From: Enterovibrio gelatinilyticus
GTDB taxonomy: Bacteria > Pseudomonadota > Gammaproteobacteria > Enterobacterales > Vibrionaceae
Direction of reading: 5' to 3'
DNA length: 64,000 nucleotides
Assembly: GCF_028683095.1 (NCBI RefSeq)
Contig: NZ_JAJUBC010000007.1
Span: 124,001 to 188,000 of the forward strand
A program made the position numbers and the translations under genes. Shown here piece after piece: positions 42,502 to 51,800 of this stretch (its first letter is position 1; each line of letters opens with the position of its first letter). The notes beneath the pieces were generated by a model. The model did no database searches, was not told where the DNA came from, and saw only the letters and a list, made by a program, of their open reading frames with translations.

Positions 42502-44691
42502 GTGAACGAAAAAGAAAAGTATAAAACTGAGCGCGCAAAAGGCGCGCTGCTTGGGCTTGCGGTGGGCGATGCACTTGGCACTACCTTAGAATTTAAAGCC
42601 AAAGATAGTTACACGCCGTTGACTGATATGGTTGGAGGTGGACCGTTTATGCTTGAGGCTGGGCAATGGACTGATGACACCTCAATGATGCTTTGCTTGG
42701 CAGACAGCTTAATTGAAAAAGGCGGTATGGATTTGCGTGACCAAACAGAGCGGTACATCCGCTGGTTTCGCAAAGGGGAAAACTCTGTTACTGGCCATTG
42801 CTTTGATATTGGTATGACAGTACGTGATGCATTGGCGCGTTTCGAAGCCACGGGCGACCCGAAATCAGGCTCTACATCAGAAAACAGTGCGGGGAATGGC
42901 AGTTTGATGCGTTTGGCACCAATACCTGTATTTTTCGGTGATCAATGCGAACAAAGGGCAATGGAAGCTGCTGCACAAAGTTCGTTGACAACTCATGGGG
43001 AAATTCGCTGCATTCAGGCCTGCGAAGTGATGGCACTGCTGATCCATCGCGCGTTGAATCAAGAAAATCTGCCAGACAAAGACTGTTTTGTGGCTGATAC
43101 GCTGGATGACTATTTGATGTTGCACCCGGATTGTCACCCTGATATTCGCCAAGTGCTCAGTCAAGACATTGCCGAAAAGCCGCGTCACGATATTCGTGGT
43201 TCGGGCTTTGTTATGCACTCACTGGAGGCTGCGCTTTGGTGTTTCCTAAACAGTGACAGCTTTAAAGAAGGTGCGCTACTTGCTGCCAATCTTGGTGAGG
43301 ATGCAGACACAACAGCGGCTATTTTCGGTCAGCTTGCAGGGGCCTATTACGGAGTGAGTGGGATTCCCTCGCAATGGCTGGAACGTCTTGCTTGGCGAAA
43401 GCACATAGAAGACTCCGCCACTTGGCTATTGGAGCGCCCGAGCAATCTCATACTAAAGAGTTTTTCCAACTTACTTCGTCAGAAATTGCAGCAATTGCCT
43501 TCAGAGAGTATCCCTCTGCATGAGATGGCATATCGGTACGGATTGATGTTACCGATTGATTATGAGGCGCCATTCAACAAACCATGTTTTGTGGTTCAGT
43601 TTGATTTCACTGACTGGATTAAAACAGCGACGCTTCGCGACTGCTTAAGCTGGTTGATTAAGTTGGTGCGGATGGAGCGTTTCAATGACGGTATTACGAC
43701 TCATTTTATTCAAACGGGGGACGTTTCACTGTGGGTTGATAGAATGGCTGCTCTGATTTCTGAATCAAGTATGCCAGAAACTGAGAGCACCGAAACGCTG
43801 ACACGAGAAACCATAGTGTTGAGACTCATTGAACATGGTGAGTTGAGTATCACTGGCGACATCAGATCGTTGGAAGCCGTAATGCGCTTTCTACATGGTC
43901 GAGCGATTGCGTTAACGGATCTTCCAGAATTGGGTGAAAGCTTACTGATACGACACCCTTTACGCCACTATCAGTCAATGGCGTTAGGCGAAAAATCTCA
44001 TCATGACGAGAGCGGTTTGAATGATTTCCGGTTTGAGAATCTGACGACATACTGGGAAGACCACGCAAAATTCCGTTTAAGCCTAAGTGATGATGCGCTT
44101 TTCGAGCTAAATGTAGGAGAGAGTGTTTCGCTGTGTGTTCGTACCATTACGGAGCGTGGAAAAGAAACCATTACTCTGTATGAGAAGCAGGGAATAAAAC
44201 CAAAAGGTTTAGCTCAAACGCTGAAAGGGATGATGACGGCATGGTGCCAATCTGATGTCTATATCAATGATCCCCGATATTTGGCTCGGCTCGTTAGCCT
44301 AGAATCTCATGACACCAGATTTATCAATGGGCCTAGCCTGCTTCAATATCTTGAATACGAAGGAAAATATCACTGTGTCGATGCGCCTTGGTTAGATTGC
44401 AACGAATCAAGTTATTCAAATGGGCTCGCGCATGATGAATCAGGTATTCATTTTTACAAGAATGTGACTGAATGGCATGGGCACGTACCAGTACCTGCTC
44501 AATACGTTGTTCAGTCCTTTTCGGATAAAACCGAAACACCTCTGATGATCAAAGCCGTCAGCCATCTAGTAAAGAAAGAAGATGCCCTTTTTATTTGTCG
44601 TCATTGTGGGGATATGTCGGCCCAAGTAAATCGCCGTGAGGGTGATATATGCGAGCCTTGTTGGGTCAGGATTTACCGGGTCTGCTATTAG
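42502..44691 (+). CDS. ADP-ribosylglycohydrolase fused to DUF6508-like and C-terminal zinc-ribbon regions
   Basis: 729 residues, GTG start. Residues about 10-300 are a DraG/ARH-type hydrolase: GALLGLAVGDALG, GQWTDDTSMML (metal-binding TDDT), NGSLMRLAP, and NLGEDADTTAAIFGQLAGAYYG (second metal site). It should remove ADP-ribose from protein or nucleic acid. Residues about 320-440 (LRDCLSWLIKLVRMERFNDGITTHFIQTGDVSLWVDRM) resemble DUF6508. The last 35 residues carry CRHCG and CEPCW, a probable zinc ribbon. Middle-to-late part (470-690) is unrecognised. Such a long fusion is unusual for this family and may act with the DarT/NADAR genes downstream. Confidence 0.82.
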   Translation: MNEKEKYKTERAKGALLGLAVGDALGTTLEFKAKDSYTPLTDMVGGGPFMLEAGQWTDDTSMMLCLADSLIEKGGMDLRDQTERYIRWFRKGENSVTGHCFDIGMTVRDALARFEATGDPKSGSTSENSAGNGSLMRLAPIPVFFGDQCEQRAMEAAAQSSLTTHGEIRCIQACEVMALLIHRALNQENLPDKDCFVADTLDDYLMLHPDCHPDIRQVLSQDIAEKPRHDIRGSGFVMHSLEAALWCFLNSDSFKEGALLAANLGEDADTTAAIFGQLAGAYYGVSGIPSQWLERLAWRKHIEDSATWLLERPSNLILKSFSNLLRQKLQQLPSESIPLHEMAYRYGLMLPIDYEAPFNKPCFVVQFDFTDWIKTATLRDCLSWLIKLVRMERFNDGITTHFIQTGDVSLWVDRMAALISESSMPETESTETLTRETIVLRLIEHGELSITGDIRSLEAVMRFLHGRAIALTDLPELGESLLIRHPLRHYQSMALGEKSHHDESGLNDFRFENLTTYWEDHAKFRLSLSDDALFELNVGESVSLCVRTITERGKETITLYEKQGIKPKGLAQTLKGMMTAWCQSDVYINDPRYLARLVSLESHDTRFINGPSLLQYLEYEGKYHCVDAPWLDCNESSYSNGLAHDESGIHFYKNVTEWHGHVPVPAQYVVQSFSDKTETPLMIKAVSHLVKKEDALFICRHCGDMSAQVNRREGDICEPCWVRIYRVCY

Positions 44692-44756
44692 CGAGCAATG
44701 ACGTACCAACTCGTGACCTATCAATACATTCAACTTAACAATTGGTTAGTTAAAAA

Positions 44757-46805
44757 ATGAATAACAACAATCGACAGCAGCTATGGGATGATTTCCTCCA
44801 ACGCTGGCCGCTAACTACCCTTAAAGACATTTCATTGGAGCAATATGTTTCAGTAAACGATAACGATACGTTTACATATTGGCTTGAAACACGCACCAGT
44901 TCTCTTGGCTCAATTAAAGGTAATACGTCAGCTAAGTTTGGTATCTACAAGCGCAATCGTGATGGGAAAGAGCAGGGCGGCATAGCGCATGGAGATGTGT
45001 ATTCGTGGCGCACCAAATATGGACATGATGAGCAAAGTACTTTCGAGTATGTGAAAAAGGTGCTTTGTGATGTCGCTGAAGCTGCATATATGGGTGATCT
45101 AGATACGATTGACAGTATTGATTTTGCTCCATTGGTTAAGTGGAAAATTGCTTTCCTTTATCAAAATCAACAACAACCTTGTATGGTAAACACCTTTTCA
45201 AAACAGATGTTGGAAGTTCTTACAGACTCTAATACAAGCACAACCTATCCCAAGATGTATCGTCAATTGGAAGAAGAGCGGAAGGGGCAAGATTTGCTAG
45301 CGTTTGGCTCTCAATGTTGGGAAGTAGCAAAGGAAAAGGCTACAACAATTAAGAAAATACCAGATGTTTCGCTTGATACATTTGAAGGTTGCACATCGCT
45401 AAACCAAATCCTTTATGGTCCACCAGGTACAGGCAAAACCTATCACACCATCGAAGCGGCCGTGAAAGCTGCAGCGCCAGCTCGTTACGTTGAGATTTGT
45501 TCATCTGCGACTAACGAAGATAATCGTCGCATGCAGTTACGTGAAGTTTATTCCGAACTTTGCGCAGATAAACGTATCCGCTTTGTCACTTTCCACCAAA
45601 GTTACGGATATGAAGAATTTGTTGAAGGTTTGAGCGTCAAAACTGTCGACGGCGAAGCGGTGTATTACGAAAAAGACGGCATTTTTAAGTTGATCGTCGA
45701 AGATGCCATGAAGCATCAACAATCAAGAACAAACCAAAGCGTCGAGAACTTTGAGCGTTGTTGGACGAAGTTTCTGGAACAGCTAGCGTCAGATGAAGAA
45801 GGCGTAAGAGTTGATACCAAACGAACCTTTTTTACGGTAACTGACGTCGACAACGGAACAATCCGTTTTGAAAAAGACCAAGGCATTTCCACGCATTCAC
45901 TCAACGTGAAAGCGCTCAAAGCGATCTTTGAAGGTGAGAGAGTGATAAACGGCGGGCTTAACCCATATTATTCTGCCTTGATTGCCCACCTGAAAAACTT
46001 AACCGCGGATTTGCCTGATGTGCGCATTGAGCGCAAAAACTATGTGCTGGTTATTGATGAAATCAACCGCGGGAATATATCTAAGATTTTCGGTGAGCTG
46101 ATAACACTCATTGAACCGTCGAAACGCCAAGGTGCTGTAGAGGCTATTGAATTGGTTTTACCATACACGGGTGACAAATTCACTGTGCCGGATAACCTCT
46201 ATATTATAGGTACCATGAACACTGCTGACCGTTCGCTGGCGATGATGGATACGGCATTGCGACGCCGTTTTGACTTTATTGAAATGATGCCAAACCCTAG
46301 CATCTTGAAAGGCATAGTGATAAAGGGCATTGACCTTGAAGCCTTGCTTGAAACCGTGAACAAACGCATCGAAATTCTATATGACCGCGAGCATACCCTT
46401 GGTCATGCTTTCTTTATGCCAGTCAAAAACTTGGTGGAAGAGAACAAGGAACAAGAAGCGTTTAGCCTCCTCGTTAGTGTATTCCAGAATAAAGTGATTC
46501 CACTGTTACAAGAATACTTCTTTGAAGACTGGCAGAAAATTCGCTTGGTGCTTGGTGATAACCAGCGCGGAGAGCAACTGCAGCTGATCAAAACGAAACA
46601 ATTCAAAAACAACGATCTTGAGGGGCTGTTTGGTAAGCATCATGACATCAATCCATACGGCGAAGCCCTGACACAGTATTCGCTGAAGGCCTTTGATGAG
46701 CCTGTTTGGCAGAATACCGAGGTTTATCGCCGCATGTATGCCCATCCGTCAAAGGATGAAGAGATTGTTGTTGCTCAAGATGAAACAGCCGCTGAGGTCA
46801 TTTAA
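44757..46805 (+). CDS. mcrB: McrB-like AAA+ restriction NTPase
   Basis: 682 residues. An N-terminal domain of about 210 residues (TYWLETRTSSLGSIKGN, KFGIYKR) probably recognises modified DNA but is not a classic McrB DUF3578 by eye. The AAA+ motor follows: Walker A LYGPPGTGKT near 220, FVTFHQSYGYEEFVEGL, Walker B YVLVIDEINRGNISKIFGELI, and the McrB signature IGTMNTADRSLAMMDTALRRRF. McrB translocates on DNA using GTP and recruits McrC for cleavage. McrC begins 3 bp after the stop. Confidence 0.9.
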   Translation: MNNNNRQQLWDDFLQRWPLTTLKDISLEQYVSVNDNDTFTYWLETRTSSLGSIKGNTSAKFGIYKRNRDGKEQGGIAHGDVYSWRTKYGHDEQSTFEYVKKVLCDVAEAAYMGDLDTIDSIDFAPLVKWKIAFLYQNQQQPCMVNTFSKQMLEVLTDSNTSTTYPKMYRQLEEERKGQDLLAFGSQCWEVAKEKATTIKKIPDVSLDTFEGCTSLNQILYGPPGTGKTYHTIEAAVKAAAPARYVEICSSATNEDNRRMQLREVYSELCADKRIRFVTFHQSYGYEEFVEGLSVKTVDGEAVYYEKDGIFKLIVEDAMKHQQSRTNQSVENFERCWTKFLEQLASDEEGVRVDTKRTFFTVTDVDNGTIRFEKDQGISTHSLNVKALKAIFEGERVINGGLNPYYSALIAHLKNLTADLPDVRIERKNYVLVIDEINRGNISKIFGELITLIEPSKRQGAVEAIELVLPYTGDKFTVPDNLYIIGTMNTADRSLAMMDTALRRRFDFIEMMPNPSILKGIVIKGIDLEALLETVNKRIEILYDREHTLGHAFFMPVKNLVEENKEQEAFSLLVSVFQNKVIPLLQEYFFEDWQKIRLVLGDNQRGEQLQLIKTKQFKNNDLEGLFGKHHDINPYGEALTQYSLKAFDEPVWQNTEVYRRMYAHPSKDEEIVVAQDETAAEVI

Positions 46806-46808
46806 ACC

Positions 46809-48173
46809 ATGTCAGTAATGCCACCTACTGTGTTTGAATTCGGTTATCTCTGCTCAGACAAGAATGAGGGTGATCAACAGGGATACACGGTTATCCCTGA
46901 TGCAGACTTCTGCTACCTGGAGGAACGCTGTTTAACGGAGGATAATTCAGGCTTTAACCAGCTTATGATACCCCTTATAAAACGCGGTAGAAGGCTGCTT
47001 CAGGTTCAAAACTTCGTTGGTGTGATTTTCGTCCCGTCTGGGCGTCATATTGAGGTGTTACCGAAAACTGGATTGGATTCAGATTCTGGTGAAACGACAT
47101 ACGAAGAAGTACGTTCAACGCTTCTTACTATGTTGCAAGCATTGGGTGAGTTTCGCCATATTCAGCTTGATAACGCAGGGTTGAAAGCGCTAAAAATGCC
47201 GCTTCTTGAGGTGTTTATTTCCCGTTTTTTAGAGGATGTGAATCACATTGTGAAGCGGGGACTAAAGTGTGATTACGTCGGCCAGGAAGAGAACCTTCTG
47301 GTCAAGAAAGGCAAGCTCAATAAGTCAGGTCAGCTTCGCCATAACATTGTCGCGAAGCACCGCTTTTACTGTGAGTTTGATGAGTATGCAGAAAATCGGC
47401 CTGTTAACCGCCTGTTGAAAACCGCCATGCTTACAGTGCAAGGCTATTGCGGAGATCACTGTAACCAGAAGTTGCTGCGGGAACTGTTATTTGCTTTTGA
47501 TGCAGTGCCCAAAAGCTTCAATCCCAAACAAGACTTTGATAGCGTGAAGCTTGATCGTGGTATGCAGCATTACAAACCTGCACTAGCGTGGGCGAAACTT
47601 ATTTTGGATGGTTCCTCACCAATTAGCATGAAAGGGTTGGCAGATGCGCCTTCTCTCCTCTTCCCTATGGAATCAGTGTTCGAAGCATTTGTGGCGAAAA
47701 CCCTCAGAAATCAGCTGAAAGATGGGCTAACACTTCACACCCAAGCGCGTGATGAAAAACTGGTAACGCATCATGTCGAATCTAGCAAGCAGAGAGATCT
47801 TTTCATTCTGAAACCCGACTTGATGATTGAAAAGGAAGGTGTGCCGCTCTGTGTGCTTGATACCAAATGGAAGCGTATCAACCCACAAAGCACCAAAGAC
47901 TTTGATTTGTCCCAGGCTGATTTCTATCAGATGTTTGCATATGGGCAGAAATATTTGAAAGGCAGGGGCAAGCTTGTTCTGATTTACCCCAAAACGGAGA
48001 GATTTAACTCTCCAATACAGGGACATTTTGCTTTCTCTGAAGAATTGAAGCTTTGGGTTCTGCCATTTTCGATCGAAAAAAATGGGGGGAGTGAACTTGT
48101 TCTCCCTGAAGATGCGACTCTGGATGAAGAGCTCTTCTTTTCTCTGGCCTACACCGTTACCCAAGCAGCCTAA
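46809..48173 (+). CDS. mcrC: McrC-like restriction endonuclease subunit
   Basis: 454 residues. The N-terminal part contains LLQVQNFVGVIFVPSGRHIEVLPK, common in McrC/5-methylcytosine restriction subunits, and the C-terminal part has a PD-(D/E)xK nuclease core: FILKPDLMIEKEGVPLCVLDTKWKRI, followed by Q-ADFYQMFAYGQKY. Together with McrB it should cut DNA containing modified bases. The gene pair ends before a hairpin at 48201-48233. Confidence 0.88.
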   Translation: MSVMPPTVFEFGYLCSDKNEGDQQGYTVIPDADFCYLEERCLTEDNSGFNQLMIPLIKRGRRLLQVQNFVGVIFVPSGRHIEVLPKTGLDSDSGETTYEEVRSTLLTMLQALGEFRHIQLDNAGLKALKMPLLEVFISRFLEDVNHIVKRGLKCDYVGQEENLLVKKGKLNKSGQLRHNIVAKHRFYCEFDEYAENRPVNRLLKTAMLTVQGYCGDHCNQKLLRELLFAFDAVPKSFNPKQDFDSVKLDRGMQHYKPALAWAKLILDGSSPISMKGLADAPSLLFPMESVFEAFVAKTLRNQLKDGLTLHTQARDEKLVTHHVESSKQRDLFILKPDLMIEKEGVPLCVLDTKWKRINPQSTKDFDLSQADFYQMFAYGQKYLKGRGKLVLIYPKTERFNSPIQGHFAFSEELKLWVLPFSIEKNGGSELVLPEDATLDEELFFSLAYTVTQAA

Positions 48174-48602
48174 CCAAGAAGTGATCTTTTTGTAATTAAA
48201 GTGCTTTCGATCTGTTCAAACAGACGGAAGCACGTTTAAAAAATCGTCGGTAACATAAAACTTCTCAAAGATGCAGCTACACAAGTATTCAAATGGAGGA
48301 GCGTAGATGTTGTCGTTCTCTTGAGCAGTGCTTTTTCGAGATTGTTAGAAATGTTGTACCTGTAGAAGGAGCTGAATTAGTGAACATTGAACTTTAACAA
48401 TGTTGAGGTTTACTTTTTTGTATGTAGCAGACCATTAGCAATGGCGCCAATAGTGCTTTTCAATCAGAAAGTCTCGGTAAAACAGGGGTATAAATGACGA
48501 CCGTGCTATGGTCGAGACAATTTTACTGAGAAAAAACGCTCTTGGAGATATACTACTGGCTTAATTGAGTGCCTGATTAGTTTTAGTCGTCAAGGAGTAA
48601 AC
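48174..48602. other. Intergenic region between mcrC and the NADAR-type antitoxin gene
   Basis: About 430 bp. A hairpin at 48201-48233 follows mcrC; the rest is AT-rich and presumably holds the promoter of the NADAR-type gene. No other gene is seen. Confidence 0.45.
48201..48233 (+). terminator. Hairpin after mcrC
   Basis: GTGCTTTCG then TCTGT pairs with ACAGA then CGGAAGCAC, 14 bp with one bulged A and a 4-nt loop. It is followed by GTTT and an A-run, so the U-tract is poor. Confidence 0.5.
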
Positions 48603-48638
48603 ATGAAGGTCGTAACTGGACAAGATAATGGCAACTAG
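48603..48638 (+). CDS. Short leader ORF overlapping the NADAR-type gene start
   Basis: ATG AAG GTC GTA ... AAC TAG encodes MKVVTGQDNGN with an AAGGAG ribosome site five bases upstream, stronger than that of the next gene. Its stop lies 8 codon bases past the ATG at 48628 in another frame. Translational coupling or an attenuating leader is plausible but unproven; a chance ORF is possible. Confidence 0.35.
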   Translation: MKVVTGQDNGN

Positions 48639-49317
48639 ACCTCTATATATCCCACTTGACTCCTTTCCTTATGTTGAAGAAAAGTATGTTGAATTTGATT
48701 GGCATGCTGGCTTTTCCATGTCTCAAAAACAAAAATCAATCGCTAGTTGGCACTATCAGGTTAAGGCACTGAATTATGCCGAAAATCCTTTGGAAGTTTC
48801 ATCAAAAAGTGAAGACAACACTGGAGTCGCATTGAGCGCATTCAATCTAAAGATCACCTTAGCTAGTGGGAAAGATATTGCGGTTGAGAACATTTTTCAG
48901 GCTTCAAAAATGTTCGAGCGAGGAGGGCCGTTCAAGGATCTTTTAGCAGTTTCACCATTGGAAGCGAAAAGAGATATCAGGCTCAAAGATTCGGGGGATA
49001 TGGTGGGTTTTCAAGGAAAAGAGGGGATTTGGCCTTTAGAACCCAAGACACTTTTCTATGACTGGGTCTATATCAATGCGTTGCATCGTAACCCCCACCT
49101 AGTCGAAAAGATCAAGGAGTACGATGCATTTACTGATATAGAATTTAATCCAGCTAAAAGTTTTAACTGCCAGGCTAGATCAGTGGCCCTATATCTTGCA
49201 TTTATAAGGCTAGGCAAGATTGAAGAGGTGATTTCATCATCAGATTACTATCGCCAATTGATGACTATTTCATCTGACACTCCATCTTCTATACCCGTCC
49301 AACAAAGTCTCATCTGA
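48628..49317 (+). CDS. NADAR-like (DUF6977-type) antitoxin candidate associated with DarT1
   Basis: 229 residues. The sequence VENIFQASKMFERGGPFKDLLAVSPLEAKRD, then GFQGKEGIWPLEPKTLFYDWVYINAL and AFTDIEFNPAKSFNCQARSVALYL, matches what I know as the DarT1-associated NADAR antitoxin family. NADAR domains remove ADP-ribose from guanosine in nucleic acids (established). The partner DarT-like gene lies tail-to-tail and overlaps it by 8 bp, an unusual geometry for a toxin-antitoxin pair. An 11-codon leader ORF with a better ribosome site overlaps its start. Confidence 0.72.
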   Translation: MATRPLYIPLDSFPYVEEKYVEFDWHAGFSMSQKQKSIASWHYQVKALNYAENPLEVSSKSEDNTGVALSAFNLKITLASGKDIAVENIFQASKMFERGGPFKDLLAVSPLEAKRDIRLKDSGDMVGFQGKEGIWPLEPKTLFYDWVYINALHRNPHLVEKIKEYDAFTDIEFNPAKSFNCQARSVALYLAFIRLGKIEEVISSSDYYRQLMTISSDTPSSIPVQQSLI

Positions 49318-49969
49318 GCATGGGATTTTTGAATAAATCATCATTCACCGAAAATTGATGATTATTGAGCCCAAGAAGATTAAATGCACTCTTATGTCTC
49401 GCCATTAGAATTTCCGATGGGAGGTGGCATGTTCTTATGTGTTCGATAGATATTGCCTCGAACACGAGGGCCTCGGCTTGAATATCCGTAGTGAAATTGG
49501 ATGGCAACCCCACACGAGTGCACGTTTTTCTTGGGGTCTTAACTTCATCAGCAAATAGATTACTTAATCCACTAACACCACCTCTAATGCCATAGTGCTT
49601 TGCTGTATTTGAAGCAGCATTACATACGGAAAATAAAGTTTGCTCAGATAGGAGTGGGGCTACATTTAGCTCGAGGATGCACCAATCCAAGTGAAGCGAT
49701 TCAGGCCTTCTCATATAGTTACACAGAAGATACCAATTGGGGCGTGAAATGCTCAAATTTATATGGGTTGGTAAGCCATCTAATCGATGCCTATCTACGG
49801 AATCAGTATAGTCAGCTGTATAATAGCCATCGTTTGCTAATCTAAGCTCTTCAATTTTGGCACGCGAATATATATGGCCACGCTCCAAAATACTCATATA
49901 GTTTTCTATCGTGGTGAAATGAAACAACGAAATGATCCCACGTTGTTTCAGGTAAAGTTCGATGTTCAT
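49310..49969 (-). CDS. DarT-like ADP-ribosyltransferase toxin
   Basis: 219 residues. LFHFTTIENYMSILERGHIYSRAKIEEL near the start matches the DarT/DUF4433 opening (H-x-T-x-x-x-N-x-x-x-I-L-x-x-G), and QAEALVFEAISIEHIRTCHLPSEI near residue 165-190 aligns with the AE-x-LV segment that carries the catalytic glutamate. DarT enzymes ADP-ribosylate DNA (thymidine, or guanosine for DarT1-type), blocking replication. The start overlaps the stop of an upstream UvrD-like helicase by 4 bp; the end overlaps the NADAR-like gene. Confidence 0.75.
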   Translation of the reverse strand: MNIELYLKQRGIISLFHFTTIENYMSILERGHIYSRAKIEELRLANDGYYTADYTDSVDRHRLDGLPTHINLSISRPNWYLLCNYMRRPESLHLDWCILELNVAPLLSEQTLFSVCNAASNTAKHYGIRGGVSGLSNLFADEVKTPRKTCTRVGLPSNFTTDIQAEALVFEAISIEHIRTCHLPSEILMARHKSAFNLLGLNNHQFSVNDDLFKNPMLR

Positions 49970-51414
49970 ATGTTGACTCTATCGACGAATTCGCTATTTA
50001 TCTCAGATAGGAACCTCGATGGTGCGTTCGAATAGCTAAGCGTAAGCGTTTGTGTGGCTCTGGTCATGCAGGTGTATAGGAGGCGACGTTCAGTTGATAT
50101 GTGTAAATCATCATCAGGTTCGCTGAACCCAGCTGCAATAGGTAAGAGTTCACTCTCAAGTGAACACAGGAAAACGTGGTCGAATTCTAGTCCTTTTACC
50201 GACTGCATAGTAGCGATATAAATGCAGTCGTCTGAAAAACCATTTTTGTCAGACATCGAAATATTAGAAATTTTAAAGCCATTCTTAAGCAGTAATTGTC
50301 CTAATTTAACTACCCCTTGTCGTGTCCTGTGTATCAGGCAGATGGACTCGTTTTTGTTTGATAAATGTTTGTTTTTTACCCGCTCAAGTACAGATGATAA
50401 TTCATCCTTTTCGTTTGATGCACTGATAATAAGTGTTTTTTCTCCATCACGGTCACCAACCTCAACTGTTGTAAAGTCGTCGGTGTCGTTATCATGTGCC
50501 AAAAGAGATAACGCTGCTTTCGCAATAACAGCTGTATTTCGATAGTTTTTCTTAAACTCAATAGTCCTAGAGCCTCGTACGTTCAGTCCGACCTCCTTCC
50601 AAACGAAGCCACTTTTATATATGCGTTGAGCAGCATCTGCGATGATCGTAATGCTGTTAGTGGTTGGGGATACAATTTTTGACAATACAGACACTTGAGC
50701 CTTGCTTAAATCTTGCGCTTCGTCGATGACGATATGCGTGAAATGCGGACCAAAGTTTTCAGCTTGTTTAGCAATGACATCAAGGCACAACAATGCAAAG
50801 TCATCAAAGTCATATTTGCCATTACTTTGCATGTAATGTCGGTACTGTTGAAACACTTCCCACAATGCAATTTTATCTGATGAAGTTACTCGGTCAGTGG
50901 TGCCTCGCCCGGAACGCTTTGTTTCCTGATATTCTTCCAGTGAAAGTATATTTTTTCCTTTTAACCAGGAAACTTCGTCAAGGTAGAACTCAATCCTTTT
51001 GCTTAGAATACGTTCATAACTAGGTTCTGAGTCTTTGATCTTATTTATTATTACACTCAGTCTGTACTTGGCTTGGTCTTCATCAAATACCCGACCATTT
51101 AGCTTGAAACCCTGCTGTTCAAGAAAGTGATAGGCCCACTTGTGAAAGTGAATGACGGTTAAGTCGGAATAATCGTAATCACCTAAAGAATTGGCAAGAA
51201 CCTTGAGGTAGGCAGAGAGTGATTTGTTGAACGAAAAAACAGCAACTTTACTGGGCTCAAACAGATCTGCATGGGTGTTCATCAAGTGACATGCGCGATA
51301 AATCGCAACGGTAGTTTTACCGCTGCCCGCCGCACCTTTAATCTGGATTGGACCTTCGTGGTTGAGTGAGAGAACTTTCCGTTGTTCTCCGACTAATGAA
51401 ATAGGCTTTAGCAT
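49966..51414 (-). CDS. UvrD/Rep-like superfamily 1 helicase
   Basis: 482 residues, shorter than UvrD. Walker A IKGAAGSGKTTVAIYRAC near 25-45, motif II HIVIDEAQDLSKAQV near 233, FKKNYRNTAVIAKAA (motif IV), MQSVKGLEFDHVFLCSLE (motif V) and RRLLYTCMTRATQTLTLSYS (motif VI). Helicases of this size occur in many defence operons. It is translationally coupled to the DarT-like gene downstream (ATGA-type overlap). No nuclease domain is visible. Confidence 0.88.
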   Translation of the reverse strand: MLKPISLVGEQRKVLSLNHEGPIQIKGAAGSGKTTVAIYRACHLMNTHADLFEPSKVAVFSFNKSLSAYLKVLANSLGDYDYSDLTVIHFHKWAYHFLEQQGFKLNGRVFDEDQAKYRLSVIINKIKDSEPSYERILSKRIEFYLDEVSWLKGKNILSLEEYQETKRSGRGTTDRVTSSDKIALWEVFQQYRHYMQSNGKYDFDDFALLCLDVIAKQAENFGPHFTHIVIDEAQDLSKAQVSVLSKIVSPTTNSITIIADAAQRIYKSGFVWKEVGLNVRGSRTIEFKKNYRNTAVIAKAALSLLAHDNDTDDFTTVEVGDRDGEKTLIISASNEKDELSSVLERVKNKHLSNKNESICLIHRTRQGVVKLGQLLLKNGFKISNISMSDKNGFSDDCIYIATMQSVKGLEFDHVFLCSLESELLPIAAGFSEPDDDLHISTERRLLYTCMTRATQTLTLSYSNAPSRFLSEINSEFVDRVNI

Positions 51415-51530
51415 TTGGGTATTCTTATCAAAGGAGGCAATGATACGATTTGAAAATCCGTGCCTTAAACGTTGTCTGCCAATCTGCCAGATTTTAGGAA
51501 TAGTAATATCTGGCAGTTAACGTCTTTAAA

Positions 51531-51800
51531 CTAACTTTTCTTAACCAGCTCATACGACCATTTGTAAGAGCTATATAAATGAGGTTGATGCTCAGTTGTT
51601 TTAGGGTTTTTCAGGGTAACTTTAAGTCTTACAACAGAACCAACTGGCAAACTGCGAATGTCTTTAGAGCATTCAATATGCATATCACAGTCAAAGCCTT
51701 GCCCTTCCAATGGGGTTAGGCGAGTAGCTCCCCGGCGGTTGTCCCAACCGAGTACTGCTTCAATGATTTTGTATTCATTTGGATCTCGACGACCAGCCAT
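51531..51800 (-). CDS. Small protein of unknown function upstream of the helicase-DarT pair
   Basis: 89 residues from the ATG at 51800, with AAGGAAAT upstream. The sequence (MAGRRDPNEYKIIEAVLGWDN, CDMHIECSKDIRSLPVGSVVRLKVTLKNPK) suggests a compact beta-rich fold but no family is recognised. It is on the same strand as the helicase, 116 bp before it, and could be a third component of that unit. Confidence 0.65.
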   Translation of the reverse strand: MAGRRDPNEYKIIEAVLGWDNRRGATRLTPLEGQGFDCDMHIECSKDIRSLPVGSVVRLKVTLKNPKTTEHQPHLYSSYKWSYELVKKS

